Positions 28,803-37,054 of a stretch of DNA of 45,437 bases are shown here, piece by piece. The notes beneath the pieces are model-generated. The model was not told where the DNA came from and searched no databases. It saw only the letters and a program-made list of their open reading frames with translations. The position numbers and the translations under genes were made by a program. Source of the DNA: a virus. Position 1 is the first letter of the stretch. Each line of letters starts with the position of its first letter. The stretch is taken from positions 1 to 45,437 of the IMG/VR virus record IMGVR_UViG_2162886015_000004, one strand, 5' to 3'.

Positions 28803-30278
28803 ATGTCCGCAGAATCCGCAACCGACGTCATCGCCAAGGCCTTGCAGTCTCCGATCCCGGAGGCGCTCGCCAAAGCGTTCACCAGCCCGGCCAACGCCAC
28901 TTCGGGCCTCGCCGAATACAACCTGGAACAGGGCGCGCGTCTGATCTACCCGATCGACACGCCCCTGCGCAACATGATCGCCCGTGAAGTCGGTCAGGCC
29001 GGCGTGCAGGCCAACTGGCGCTCCATCACGGCCGTCAATGCGGCCGGCGAGAACATCGGCGTCAGTGAAGGCAACCGCGGCGGATACAACTCGTTCACCG
29101 AGGTGGACCGGTTCGGCAAATTCGTCGAGCTCGGCTTGGAAGACTACGTGACCTGGAAGGCCGAGCGTGCTGCCGGCAACTTCCAGAACCTCGACGAGCT
29201 GGCGGTGCAGATGCTTCTGCAGTCCACAATGGAGGCCGAGGAAAAGATCACGCTCGGCGGCTTCGGCGTGACCAAGCTGGCCGCGATCGGCGCGGTCACG
29301 GCCGCCGTGGTCAATGCGGGTGGCGCGATCCCGGCCGGCTCCTACCTGCTCACCTGCGTTCCGTTGACCCATCGCGGCTTCCAGTATTCGAGCGTGGCCG
29401 GCGGCGTCAAGGTCAATTACACCCGAACCAACGCGGACGGCACGACCGACAACATCACCGGCTTCTACGGTGCGCCATCGGCCAATGCGGCAGCCACCAC
29501 CACCGGAACTGCCATCGTCACCGGCTCCGTCACGCCGGTTCCGGGTGCGTTCGGTTACGCCTGGTATCTGGGTCTGGCCGGCGCGCAGCTGCTGGCGGCG
29601 ATCACCTCGATCAATTCCGTGTCGCTGTCGGCCGTGGCCGCCGGTACGCAGAACCTGACGGCAGTGGCCGGTGCTGATACCTCGAACGATGCGCTGGTGT
29701 ACGACGGCCTGGTGGCGCAGATGACGGCCTCCGGTTCCGGCAGCTACTACAACGCCCTGGCCACAGGCACGGCTGGCGTCGGTTCGCACCTGACCAGCAC
29801 CGGCTCCGGCACGGGCGGTATTCTGGAGTTCGACAATGCGATCGAGTCGTTCTTCCAGAACTACCGACTGATCCCGACCGATATCTGGATCAGCGGCAAG
29901 GATCAGGCGAACATCAAGGCGCTGATCTTGAGCGGCAACACCAACATGGCCTCGTTCTTCCAGGGCAATGACGGTGAAGTCCGCGCCGGCGCGCGTGTTC
30001 GCACCTACACCAACCCGATCGGCTACGGCAACCCGGATCTGCGCCTGCGCGTGCATCCGTTCCTGCCGCAGGGCACCGTGCTGTTCACCACCGACAAGGT
30101 GCCGTATCCGCTGTCGAACGTCCGCCAGATCATGAAGATGAATCTGCGGCGCGACTACTACTCGATCCTGTGGCCGCTGAAGAGCCGTCGCTACGAGTAC
30201 GGCGTGTACTTCGACGGCATGCTGCAGCACTACTTCCCGGCCTCGATGGGCATGATTCAGAACATCGCGCCGAACTGA
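28803..30278 (+). CDS. Major capsid protein
   Basis: A 491-aa protein with the HK97-fold pattern: a helical N-terminus (SATDVIAKALQSPIPEALAK), a central beta-rich domain and a typical P-domain end (RAGARVRTYTNPIGYGNPDL, FTTDKVPYPLSNV). A Gly/Ala/Thr-rich region at about 150-335 is larger than in simple capsids and may be an inserted surface domain. GGAG lies before the ATG. It is flanked by terminators, which should raise its independence from neighbours. Confidence 0.88.
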   Translation: MSAESATDVIAKALQSPIPEALAKAFTSPANATSGLAEYNLEQGARLIYPIDTPLRNMIAREVGQAGVQANWRSITAVNAAGENIGVSEGNRGGYNSFTEVDRFGKFVELGLEDYVTWKAERAAGNFQNLDELAVQMLLQSTMEAEEKITLGGFGVTKLAAIGAVTAAVVNAGGAIPAGSYLLTCVPLTHRGFQYSSVAGGVKVNYTRTNADGTTDNITGFYGAPSANAAATTTGTAIVTGSVTPVPGAFGYAWYLGLAGAQLLAAITSINSVSLSAVAAGTQNLTAVAGADTSNDALVYDGLVAQMTASGSGSYYNALATGTAGVGSHLTSTGSGTGGILEFDNAIESFFQNYRLIPTDIWISGKDQANIKALILSGNTNMASFFQGNDGEVRAGARVRTYTNPIGYGNPDLRLRVHPFLPQGTVLFTTDKVPYPLSNVRQIMKMNLRRDYYSILWPLKSRRYEYGVYFDGMLQHYFPASMGMIQNIAPN

Positions 30279-30304
30279 TCCAGTCCGCTGACCTGATGCA
30301 ACCC

Positions 30305-30337
30305 AAGAGGCGCCCGTGGTGGGCGCCTCTTCTTTTT
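30305..30337 (+). terminator. Terminator after the capsid gene
   Basis: Stem AAGAGGCGCCC/GGGCGCCTCTT (11 bp), 5-base loop GTGGT, then CTTTTT. Strong rightward terminator. Confidence 0.88.
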
Positions 30338-30350
30338 CGAGGATTGAGCA

Positions 30351-30536
30351 ATGGCTGATGATCTGATCAAGCTGGATGCGCCCGATGGCGCGAGTCTGGT
30401 GTTGTGGGGCGGCGTCGAGTACGCCGTGGAGAATGGCTCCGTAGCGGTGCCGGCGGCGGCCATTGCCGATCTGTCGTCGCACGGCTTCAGCGTGCCCAAG
30501 CCCCGCAAGGGCCAGCGCAGCGACGCGAGCGCCTGA
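30351..30536 (+). CDS. Small head-region protein
   Basis: A 61-aa protein (MADDLIKLDAPDGASLVLWG...) with a beta-rich start, a helix AAIADLSSHGF and a basic end. Small genes at this place often encode head completion or decoration factors. No family recognised. Confidence 0.6.
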   Translation: MADDLIKLDAPDGASLVLWGGVEYAVENGSVAVPAAAIADLSSHGFSVPKPRKGQRSDASA

Positions 30537-30538
30537 CG

Positions 30539-31093
30539 ATGGCTACGGGTGACCTGTGCGCCGTGGCCGACGTGCAGGCCTTCCTGAGCCTGAACACCGG
30601 CCAGGACAGCGCGCTGCTGCAGACGCTGATCACCAATGCCTCGGCGATGGTGATGAACATGCTCAACCGCAGCCTGCTGCAGGCGACCTACAGCGAGACG
30701 CGCAACGGCGTCGGAAGCGACCGCATGGCTTTCCACGAGTACCCGGTGTCGGCTGTCAGCAGCGTGACGCTGGACGGCGTTGCGGTGCCGCTGTCCACGG
30801 GCCCGAACGTCTACGGCTACGTGTTCGACGAGAAGATGCTCTACCTGCGCAACGGGCGATTCTGCCGCGGCGTGCAGAACGTGGTGATCGGCTACACGGC
30901 CGGCTATGCGAGCGTGCCGGCTGACGTGTCCCAGGCGACGGTCGAGATCGTGGCCACCAAGTACAAGCGCCGCACCACCATCGACGTCAGCGCCAAGACG
31001 CTCAACGGCGAGACGATCAGCTTCACGCAGGCGGACATCCCGGCGTCCGCGAAGTCGGCACTGAAGAACTACATGCGGGTGTTCATGGCATGA
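30539..31093 (+). CDS. Head-tail connector (HK97 gp6-like)
   Basis: A 184-aa protein with the gp6-like pattern: VADVQAFLSLNTGQDSALLQ, TLITNASAMVMNMLNRSL at the N-terminus, then YPVSAVSSVTLDGVAV and a C-terminal TVEIVATKYKRRT. It would form the ring below the portal. The start is ATG 30539, just after the preceding stop. Overlaps the next gene as ATGA. Confidence 0.78.
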   Translation: MATGDLCAVADVQAFLSLNTGQDSALLQTLITNASAMVMNMLNRSLLQATYSETRNGVGSDRMAFHEYPVSAVSSVTLDGVAVPLSTGPNVYGYVFDEKMLYLRNGRFCRGVQNVVIGYTAGYASVPADVSQATVEIVATKYKRRTTIDVSAKTLNGETISFTQADIPASAKSALKNYMRVFMA

Positions 31094-31560
31094 GCGCCGT
31101 CACCGGCCAGGACAACGTGGTGCGCATGCTGATGGCGATCAAGGATGGCGCGCGCCCGAAGATGATCGAGACCATGAACAAGGTGTCGATCAGCATGCAG
31201 GCCTATGTGCAGAACGAGAAGCTGTCGGGCCAGCTGCTGAACCGCCGCACCGGCGTCCTGCGCAACTCGATCTTTGCCCGGGTCACCGAGGGAGCGAGCA
31301 CGGTCTCGGCCGTCACCGGAACCGGCGTGAAGTACGCCAAGTCGCTGGAGGACGGCGCCGCGCCTCACGTCATCATGCCAGTGCGCGCCAAGATGCTGTC
31401 GTTCATCTCGGGCGGCGCGCGCGTCTTTGCCCGCAAGGTGAATCACCCCGGCAACAGGGCGTATCAGTTCCTCAAGGGCTCGCTGCGCGAGAAGGCGCCC
31501 GAGGAAATCGCCCGCATCCGCAAGTCCATGGCTGAGCTGATCGCCGAGGCGCGCGCATGA
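31090..31560 (+). CDS. HK97 gp10-like tail/head-closure component
   Basis: A 156-aa protein of the gp10-like family: LNRRTGVLRNSIFARV, GVKYAKSLEDGAAPHVIMPV, and a C-terminal FLKGSLREKAPEEIARIRKS. It connects head and tail. ATGA overlaps at both ends. Confidence 0.82.
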   Translation: MSAVTGQDNVVRMLMAIKDGARPKMIETMNKVSISMQAYVQNEKLSGQLLNRRTGVLRNSIFARVTEGASTVSAVTGTGVKYAKSLEDGAAPHVIMPVRAKMLSFISGGARVFARKVNHPGNRAYQFLKGSLREKAPEEIARIRKSMAELIAEARA

Positions 31561-31994
31561 GCCGCGAAGCGATCTACGCCGCCATCTTCGCCAAGGCATC
31601 GGCCTCGTCCAGCTTTGCCGAGACCGGCCGGCGCCTGAAGCACATCGACGACCTGCAGCCGGCGCAGTTCCCGGCCTTCTACCAGGTGCAGAAGGACGAG
31701 GACTGGCGCCAGCCGGCCGGCAACCTGCCGCCTGTGGGCGAGCTGACGGTGGAGTGGTGGGTCTACGCCTACAACGCCGACCCGACCACATCGACGGCCG
31801 CCAAGTTGAACCCGCTGATCGATGCACTGTGCGCGTCCGTCGGCCTGCCGCCTGCCTTCAATCCGTCCGGCTACCAGACGCTGGGCGGCCTCGTTGAATC
31901 GGTGCGCTTGAACGGGCGCATCGACTATGCCGAGGGCGCGATGGAAGACCGTGGCTTCGCCCGTATCCCGCTTGTGATCCGCCTACCCGGCTAA
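31557..31994 (+). CDS. Tail terminator/completion protein
   Basis: A 145-aa protein: SREAIYAAIFAKASASSSFA, QFPAFYQVQKDEDWR, LTVEWWVYAYNADPTT, VRLNGRIDYAEG. Size, order (after gp10-like, before the tail tube) and content fit the tail terminator that caps the tube and joins it to the connector. Assigned by context and pattern. Confidence 0.7.
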   Translation: MSREAIYAAIFAKASASSSFAETGRRLKHIDDLQPAQFPAFYQVQKDEDWRQPAGNLPPVGELTVEWWVYAYNADPTTSTAAKLNPLIDALCASVGLPPAFNPSGYQTLGGLVESVRLNGRIDYAEGAMEDRGFARIPLVIRLPG

Positions 31995-32009
31995 CCCGAG
32001 GACACCCCC

Positions 32010-32264
32010 ATGAACGATGAAACCGCATCCGCTCCGGCGGAGGGCGAAGCGTTGCCCGATTCCAACAAACCCAGCTTTGCCTCGTGGGCTGAAAAGGTCG
32101 TCCAGACCGATGTCGAGCGCGTGATTGCCGCCGTCGAGCGCTGGTATGCCGCCCACTTCCACGCCGCCGCCGTCGCTGGCCGCGCACCCATCACCGCCGA
32201 CGACAAGGCCGCGCTGATCCAGCACGTCGCCGACGCCGTGGCACCACCCGCCACCCAGGAGTAA
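32010..32264 (+). CDS. Small tail-region protein
   Basis: An 84-aa, acidic then helical protein (FASWAEKVVQTDVERVIAAV, DDKAALIQHVADAVAP). Lies just before the tail tube gene. No family recognised. Confidence 0.6.
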   Translation: MNDETASAPAEGEALPDSNKPSFASWAEKVVQTDVERVIAAVERWYAAHFHAAAVAGRAPITADDKAALIQHVADAVAPPATQE

Positions 32265-32269
32265 CCATC

Positions 32270-33004
32270 ATGGCTCAGCGTTCCTTCGGTTCCGGTCTGC
32301 TCTTCGCGACCAACACCGCCGCCAACTCGACGCCGATTCAGTTCGGCACCCTGCAGGATGTCACCCTCGACATCTCTCGCACCCTGAAAGAACTGTACGG
32401 CCAGGGTCAGTTCGCCGTGGCAGTCGGTGCTGCGCAGCAGAAAATCACCGGCAAAGCGAAAGTCGGTCAGGTGAATGGTCGGCTGTACAACGACCTGTTC
32501 TTCGGCGGCACGTCTGCCGTGGGCCAGACGCTGCTGGCCTACAACGAGGCAGGAACCGTGCCCGCTGTCACGACCTACACCGTCACCGTCGTGAACTCGG
32601 CGACATGGGTCGAGGATCAGGGTGTGCTGTACGCCAACACAGGCCTGCCGCTCAAGAGGGTAGCGAGCGCGCCGGCGCTGGGCCAGTACAGCGTCGCGGC
32701 CGGCGTCTACACCTTCGCCGCCGCCGATGCCTCTGCCGCTGTGCTGATCAGCTACACGTACACCAGTGCCGCTGTTGGCCAGACGATCACCACTGGCAAC
32801 CCGCTACAGGGCGTGCAGCCGACCTTCACCATGGTGGTGTCGCGCCAGTACAACGGCCAGCAGGAGTCGTTCAAGCTGTGGTCGTGCATCGCTTCCAAGC
32901 TGTCGCTGCCGACCAAGATGGCGGACTGGGGCATCACGGAGCTGGACTTCACCGCGTTTGCGGACAGTGCCGGCCGCACCATCACCCCGTATGTGTCGGA
33001 GTAA
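32270..33004 (+). CDS. Major tail tube protein
   Basis: A 244-aa, beta-rich protein: GSGLLFATNTAANSTPIQF, TLQDVTLDISRTLKELYGQG, FAVAVGAAQQKITGKAKVG, and LWSCIASKLSLPTKMADWGI. This is typical of the tail tube subunit of long-tailed siphoviruses, which stacks into hexameric rings. Position before the frameshifted chaperone agrees. Confidence 0.82.
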   Translation: MAQRSFGSGLLFATNTAANSTPIQFGTLQDVTLDISRTLKELYGQGQFAVAVGAAQQKITGKAKVGQVNGRLYNDLFFGGTSAVGQTLLAYNEAGTVPAVTTYTVTVVNSATWVEDQGVLYANTGLPLKRVASAPALGQYSVAAGVYTFAAADASAAVLISYTYTSAAVGQTITTGNPLQGVQPTFTMVVSRQYNGQQESFKLWSCIASKLSLPTKMADWGITELDFTAFADSAGRTITPYVSE

Positions 33005-33007
33005 GGC

Positions 33008-33406
33008 ATGATTCCCGGCGCTTCGATCAACTTCGGCGGTACGGACTACACCGTGCCGCCGATCAACCTTCGCATCGCCTACGGCATGGAAGAGCAGATC
33101 AAGACGATCTGCAAGCCCGATGGCGAGGTGGATTTCGCCGAGTACGTCCCGGCCGCGTCCGCCATCCTGTTCGCCCTGCTGCAGCGCAATTACCCGGAAC
33201 TGTCGCGAGACAGCTTCAATGACCTGATTGACCTGCCGATGCTTCGTCCGATCATGAACGGCATGCTGCAGATTTCGGGGTACACCGCGCGCCCTTTGGT
33301 AGTGGCGGCACCGACGTCGCCGCCGAACCCTTCACCCGCGCCAGACTCGTCGGATTCGTCCATGGCGCTACCGGATGGTTCCCCGACGACATCCTCGACC
33401 GACTGA
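33008..33406 (+). CDS. Tail assembly chaperone, short (G-like) form
   Basis: A 132-aa product of the zero frame. The first 97 residues (FGGTDYTVPPINLRIAYGM, VPAASAILFALLQRNYPELS) are the conserved chaperone part; the Ser/Pro-rich rest is read from the region that the -1 frame uses. It would guide tape measure folding and tube polymerisation, as gpG in lambda. Confidence 0.78.
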   Translation: MIPGASINFGGTDYTVPPINLRIAYGMEEQIKTICKPDGEVDFAEYVPAASAILFALLQRNYPELSRDSFNDLIDLPMLRPIMNGMLQISGYTARPLVVAAPTSPPNPSPAPDSSDSSMALPDGSPTTSSTD

Positions 33407-33564
33407 CCTGGCAGGACGTGGCCGATCTTTCCGAAAGCTGGAAGGATCGGCCACCGGTTCAATGGATGGTGCAGGCCTATCTCGGCATCAAGCCGCGGGA
33501 CGCCACGGAAGGCGACGCCGGGGAGTTTGACGACCTGGTGGCTGCAGCGGCGCGGCCGGCGTAG
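33008..33564 (+). CDS. Tail assembly chaperone, long (GT-like) form by -1 frameshift
   Basis: At 33292-33298 the sequence CCCTTTG is a perfect X-XXY-YYZ slippery heptamer in the zero frame (C CCT TTG). After slipping back one base the ribosome reads GGT AGT GGC... to TAG at 33562-33564, giving a 185-aa fusion. The -1 extension is a clear protein domain (RARLVGFVHGATGWFPDDIL, LTWQDVADLSESWKDRPPVQ). It lies between tail tube and tape measure, as for lambda G/GT. Annotation pipelines would miss it. Confidence 0.8.
33292..33298 (+). other. Programmed -1 frameshift site CCCTTTG
   Basis: A canonical slippery heptamer in the right phase in the tail chaperone gene, 36 codons before the zero-frame stop. 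The downstream GC-rich stretch could form a stimulatory structure; I did not fold it. Confidence 0.75.
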
Positions 33565-33594
33565 GATGGCCTTTCCAAACCACGGGGAAGGGCA

Positions 33595-33942
33595 ATGAAA
33601 AGGATGATCTTTGCGGTGTGTGTGGCGCTGTTGCTGGCGGGTTGCGCCGGCGTGGTCAATAGCCTTTCTGGCAATGGGCCTATCGCGCAGGCCCGTCGAG
33701 ACAAATACCTGCAGGAACATCCCGACGACGCCTATGCGCAGCAGATCCGAATGGGCGTGCTGGCGGTAGGCATGAGTGAGGATGACTTGCAGGCGCTCTA
33801 TGGCTCGCAATGCGGCATATCGAACACGTCATCCATTGGCACGTTCTATCAGTGCCAAACGAGCATGCTGACCGATACGGCCGACCCCGGAACGATGGTG
33901 CTGGTTGACAATACCGGGCATGTGGCGTCATGGGTTAACTAG
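33595..33942 (+). CDS. Lipoprotein moron between tail genes
   Basis: A 115-aa protein with a signal peptide ending in a lipobox (LLAGC, lipid-modified Cys17), so it should be anchored in the cell envelope. The mature part has an IRMGVLAVGMSEDDLQALYG motif and three or four beta strands with two Cys, resembling the SmpA/BamE-like fold; this is tentative. It interrupts the otherwise fixed chaperone-tape measure order, has its own ribosome site (GGGAAGGG) and is followed by a terminator. Morons of this kind often alter the lysogen, for example by blocking receptors. Confidence 0.7.
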   Translation: MKRMIFAVCVALLLAGCAGVVNSLSGNGPIAQARRDKYLQEHPDDAYAQQIRMGVLAVGMSEDDLQALYGSQCGISNTSSIGTFYQCQTSMLTDTADPGTMVLVDNTGHVASWVN

Positions 33943-33966
33943 ACCACCGCACATGTAACAAACCCG

Positions 33967-33989
33967 ACCCCGCTCCGGCGGGGTTTTTT
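33967..33989 (+). terminator. Terminator after the lipoprotein gene
   Basis: Stem ACCCCGC/GCGGGGT, loop TCCG, then five T. Confidence 0.85.
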
Positions 33990-34007
33990 ATTGCTTCAAG
34001 GATTCCC

Positions 34008-36704
34008 ATGGCCGGCTCTGATACTGAAATCCAAGTCCAGCTAACGGCTGACATGGCGCAGCTGCAGGCCGGCATGGATGCGGGCGCGGCGTCTGTTGCA
34101 TCGGCCACGGAGGCTATGCAGGGGAGTTTTGCGACCGCGAGCGCCGAGATGCAGGCGCAATCTGACGCCATCGTGGATGCGAACGTCGCGGCGTATCAGA
34201 AGTCGGTCGCTGCGCAAAACGCCGCGATGACCCAAATGGTCACATCGGCCAAAGTCGCCGCAGTGGAAGTGGAAGAGGTAACAGCAGCCGTCACCGTGAA
34301 TTCGCGCGTCATGGGCGAAGTCTCCACCATCGCCAGCGAGGCGCTGGCCGGAAACTTCGGACGCATCCGTCGATCTGCTGCTGCGCTCGCCAATCAATCT
34401 GGCCTTCTGCAGGCTGCATTCACTCCGCTAGGCCTCGCCATCATAGCGACGGTTGCTGCCGCGTATGAGCTGGCTAAGGGCTACCTCGACGCGACCGCGC
34501 GAGCTACCGAGTTCAGCGCCGCGCTGTTGACGAACGGCGATGCTGTTGGCATGACTTCGGATCAGTTGCGAACGGCGGCTGATCGCCTTTCGGCATTCTC
34601 CGGCAACAGCAAAGCTGCCGATGAAATCATGCAGAAGCTTGCATCGTCGGGCAAGCTCACCGGGCAGGCGCTCGTAGACGCTGGAACCGGTGCAAGCAAC
34701 ATCATGCGATTGACGGGAGAGTCGTCCGCGCAGGCTGCCAAGGAGGTCGAAAAGCTCGGCGACAATCCGGCTAAGGCCGTCGTCGAACTGAACAACAAGT
34801 TCCACTTCCTCACCGTCGAGCTGTACGACCAGATCACGGCGCTGCAGAAGAACGGCCAGCAATACGAAGCGACCGAGCTGGCCGCCAAGGCGTTCGCGGA
34901 CAATACGTCCGAGCGTATCGAAAAGCTCAATCAGCAGATGGGCTTCTGGGAAAGTCGCTGGGACGGCTTCAAGCAGCGCATCTCTGATGCTGATCACGCC
35001 CTGCAGAAGTTCTTCGACCCCACGCTGGCGCAGAGTGCTGACACGGCGACGCACGCATGGTTCCAGTCGCAGCAGATGCTCAACAAGGCGATCAAGGATG
35101 GGGCGTCGGCAAGCACGATCGCCAACCTGAAGGACATCACGGAGTCTTATCGACAGAATGCGGTCGCCTTGCGCGCGAAGGTGCGCGCGGAAGAGGATTC
35201 AGCCAAGGCACAGGGCGCCGCCTCCGACAAGGCCGCCAAGACCATTGCGGAAATCGACGCGCAGGAAAAATTCAACAAGACGCTCAAGGATACGTCGCAT
35301 CTTCAAGAGGCAATTGCCGAGGCCAAGCGGCGCGCGGAAGAGATCCACAAGAACGACCCAGAAAGCGAGTCGATCAAGGGCATCAACTTCGACGCATCGG
35401 GCGCGATCACTGGTGGCGAGCAGTGGACGGCCACCATCGCCAAGCTGACCAAGGAGTACAGCAACGCAGGAGCCGAAGCACGCAAGGCATCGCAGGAGGC
35501 GAAGAAAGCCGCCAGCGAGCAGATGAACGACTTGGAGATGGTTCGCGCCGGCACGGCCGCCAATACCGCCGAGCGTATCCAGGCCGACGCCGCCATCCTC
35601 GCCAGCGCGACGCGGCTCTACGGCGCCAACTCATCGCAGCAGAAAGCCGCATTGACCCAGATGCTGGCCGATGAAAAGGCCTACAACGCCGATGTTTTGA
35701 AGGAACAGCAAAAGGCCAGCAAGGAGGTGATCGATGCGTCGATCAAAAGGGCCGGCGACGATCTGAAAATCAGGCAGGAACAGGTCGCCACTCAATTCGC
35801 ATTAGGCCAGATCTCCAAGCAGCAGGAACTGGCGCAGCTGTCAGCCGCCAATGAAGCCGAGTACGCACTCGAACTGGATGCGCTGAAGAAGTATCAGGCG
35901 ACGCTCGACCAGAAAACGAAGGCTTATTCGGATTCAGTCAAGGAGATCGAAAAACTGGAAGCGAACCACAAGCTGGCAATGGTCAAGTCGAACGATGACG
36001 TGCAGAAAGCGAACCTGGCGTCATGGGAAAAGTACCTGAAGCCGATCAACGGCGCGTTCCAGCAATCCATCAACGGCATGATTCAAGGTACTCAGACCTT
36101 CAAGAATGGTCTGGACAATATCCTGCGTTCGATCCTTGCGAGTTACGTGCAGCTCGGTATCCAGACTGCGATCCATTGGGCCACGACTGAAGCAGCCAAG
36201 ACCACCGCGACGACTGTGGGCGCGGCTCAGCGCTCGATCGTCGAATCCACTGCCGCCGCCGAATCCAAGGCCGCAGACGCCGCTACCGGCAAGAGCCAGA
36301 TCACCAGTGCAGCGGCAACGGGCGCTGCTAAGGCGTATCAGGCCATCGTCGGCATCCCCTACGTTGGCCCTGTTCTGGCGCCCATCGCTGCGGGCGTGGC
36401 CTTTGCCGGCATCGAGGCGTTCAGCGGCATGATTTCCAGTGCACAAGGCGGCTGGGAACGCGTCCCGATCGACGGCATGATGACCGAGCTGCACAAGGAC
36501 GAAATGGTACTGCCGGCACACGTCGCCAACCCGATTCGCGATATGGCGAAGAATGGTGGTGGGCAGGGTGGGGGCGGTCAAGTCCACATTCACGCCAACG
36601 ACGCCCGCAGCTTCAAGGACATGCTGCGCCGCAATCCCGGCGCTCTGGCGGGCGCGCTCAAGCAGGCTAACCGTATGGGTCACCTGAGCGGGGCGACGCG
36701 ATGA
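34008..36704 (+). CDS. Tail tape measure protein
   Basis: An 898-aa protein that sets tail length and is ejected with the DNA. The N-terminus (IQVQLTADMAQLQAGMDAGA) and long Ala-rich coiled coils are typical. A hydrophobic patch lies near residue 140 (FTPLGLAIIATVAAAYELAK). The C-terminus (WERVPIDGMMTELHKDEMVL, PAHVANPIRDM) is the conserved processing end of lambdoid tape measures. The gene length of 2.7 kb suggests a medium-length tail. Confidence 0.92.
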   Translation: MAGSDTEIQVQLTADMAQLQAGMDAGAASVASATEAMQGSFATASAEMQAQSDAIVDANVAAYQKSVAAQNAAMTQMVTSAKVAAVEVEEVTAAVTVNSRVMGEVSTIASEALAGNFGRIRRSAAALANQSGLLQAAFTPLGLAIIATVAAAYELAKGYLDATARATEFSAALLTNGDAVGMTSDQLRTAADRLSAFSGNSKAADEIMQKLASSGKLTGQALVDAGTGASNIMRLTGESSAQAAKEVEKLGDNPAKAVVELNNKFHFLTVELYDQITALQKNGQQYEATELAAKAFADNTSERIEKLNQQMGFWESRWDGFKQRISDADHALQKFFDPTLAQSADTATHAWFQSQQMLNKAIKDGASASTIANLKDITESYRQNAVALRAKVRAEEDSAKAQGAASDKAAKTIAEIDAQEKFNKTLKDTSHLQEAIAEAKRRAEEIHKNDPESESIKGINFDASGAITGGEQWTATIAKLTKEYSNAGAEARKASQEAKKAASEQMNDLEMVRAGTAANTAERIQADAAILASATRLYGANSSQQKAALTQMLADEKAYNADVLKEQQKASKEVIDASIKRAGDDLKIRQEQVATQFALGQISKQQELAQLSAANEAEYALELDALKKYQATLDQKTKAYSDSVKEIEKLEANHKLAMVKSNDDVQKANLASWEKYLKPINGAFQQSINGMIQGTQTFKNGLDNILRSILASYVQLGIQTAIHWATTEAAKTTATTVGAAQRSIVESTAAAESKAADAATGKSQITSAAATGAAKAYQAIVGIPYVGPVLAPIAAGVAFAGIEAFSGMISSAQGGWERVPIDGMMTELHKDEMVLPAHVANPIRDMAKNGGGQGGGGQVHIHANDARSFKDMLRRNPGALAGALKQANRMGHLSGATR

Positions 36705-37054
36705 CCGCCACGTTTCCGACCCTCTCCGGCATTGGCTGGGATATCAAGAAGCGCGTGCTGTGGTCGACCGATGTCGAGACGGCCAGCTCCGGCGCTGAGT
36801 TTCGCACCGGGCGCTGGACGGCACCGATCTACGAATTCGATCTGGCCTTCAACTATCTGTCGCAAACCGACCAGCAGACGCTGGAGACGTTCTACGAAAC
36901 GCAGCAGGGGTCACTGACGCCGTTCTATCTCGCCGTGGCGAACGATCCGGCCAGCCCGTTCCTGGTGCGCTTCAAAGATGACCAGCTGGAGTTCAACCAG
37001 ATGCTGAGCCAGATGTACGAGGTCCAGACCGTGACCATGCGGACGGTGCGATGA
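36701..37054 (+). CDS. Distal tail protein, DUF2460 family (GTA gp12-like)
   Basis: A 117-aa tail-tip protein: FPTLSGIGWDIKKRVLWSTD, EFRTGRWTAPIYEFDLAFNY, and a C-terminal VRFKDDQLEFNQMLS. DUF2460 proteins form the hub just below the tape measure. ATGA overlaps at both ends. Confidence 0.85.
   Translation: MTATFPTLSGIGWDIKKRVLWSTDVETASSGAEFRTGRWTAPIYEFDLAFNYLSQTDQQTLETFYETQQGSLTPFYLAVANDPASPFLVRFKDDQLEFNQMLSQMYEVQTVTMRTVR

Noticed and set aside
28758-30482. 574-aa minus-strand open frame
   Set aside because: It is the antisense shadow of the major capsid gene, with His/Arg/Asp-rich composition typical of GC-rich antisense frames and no motifs.
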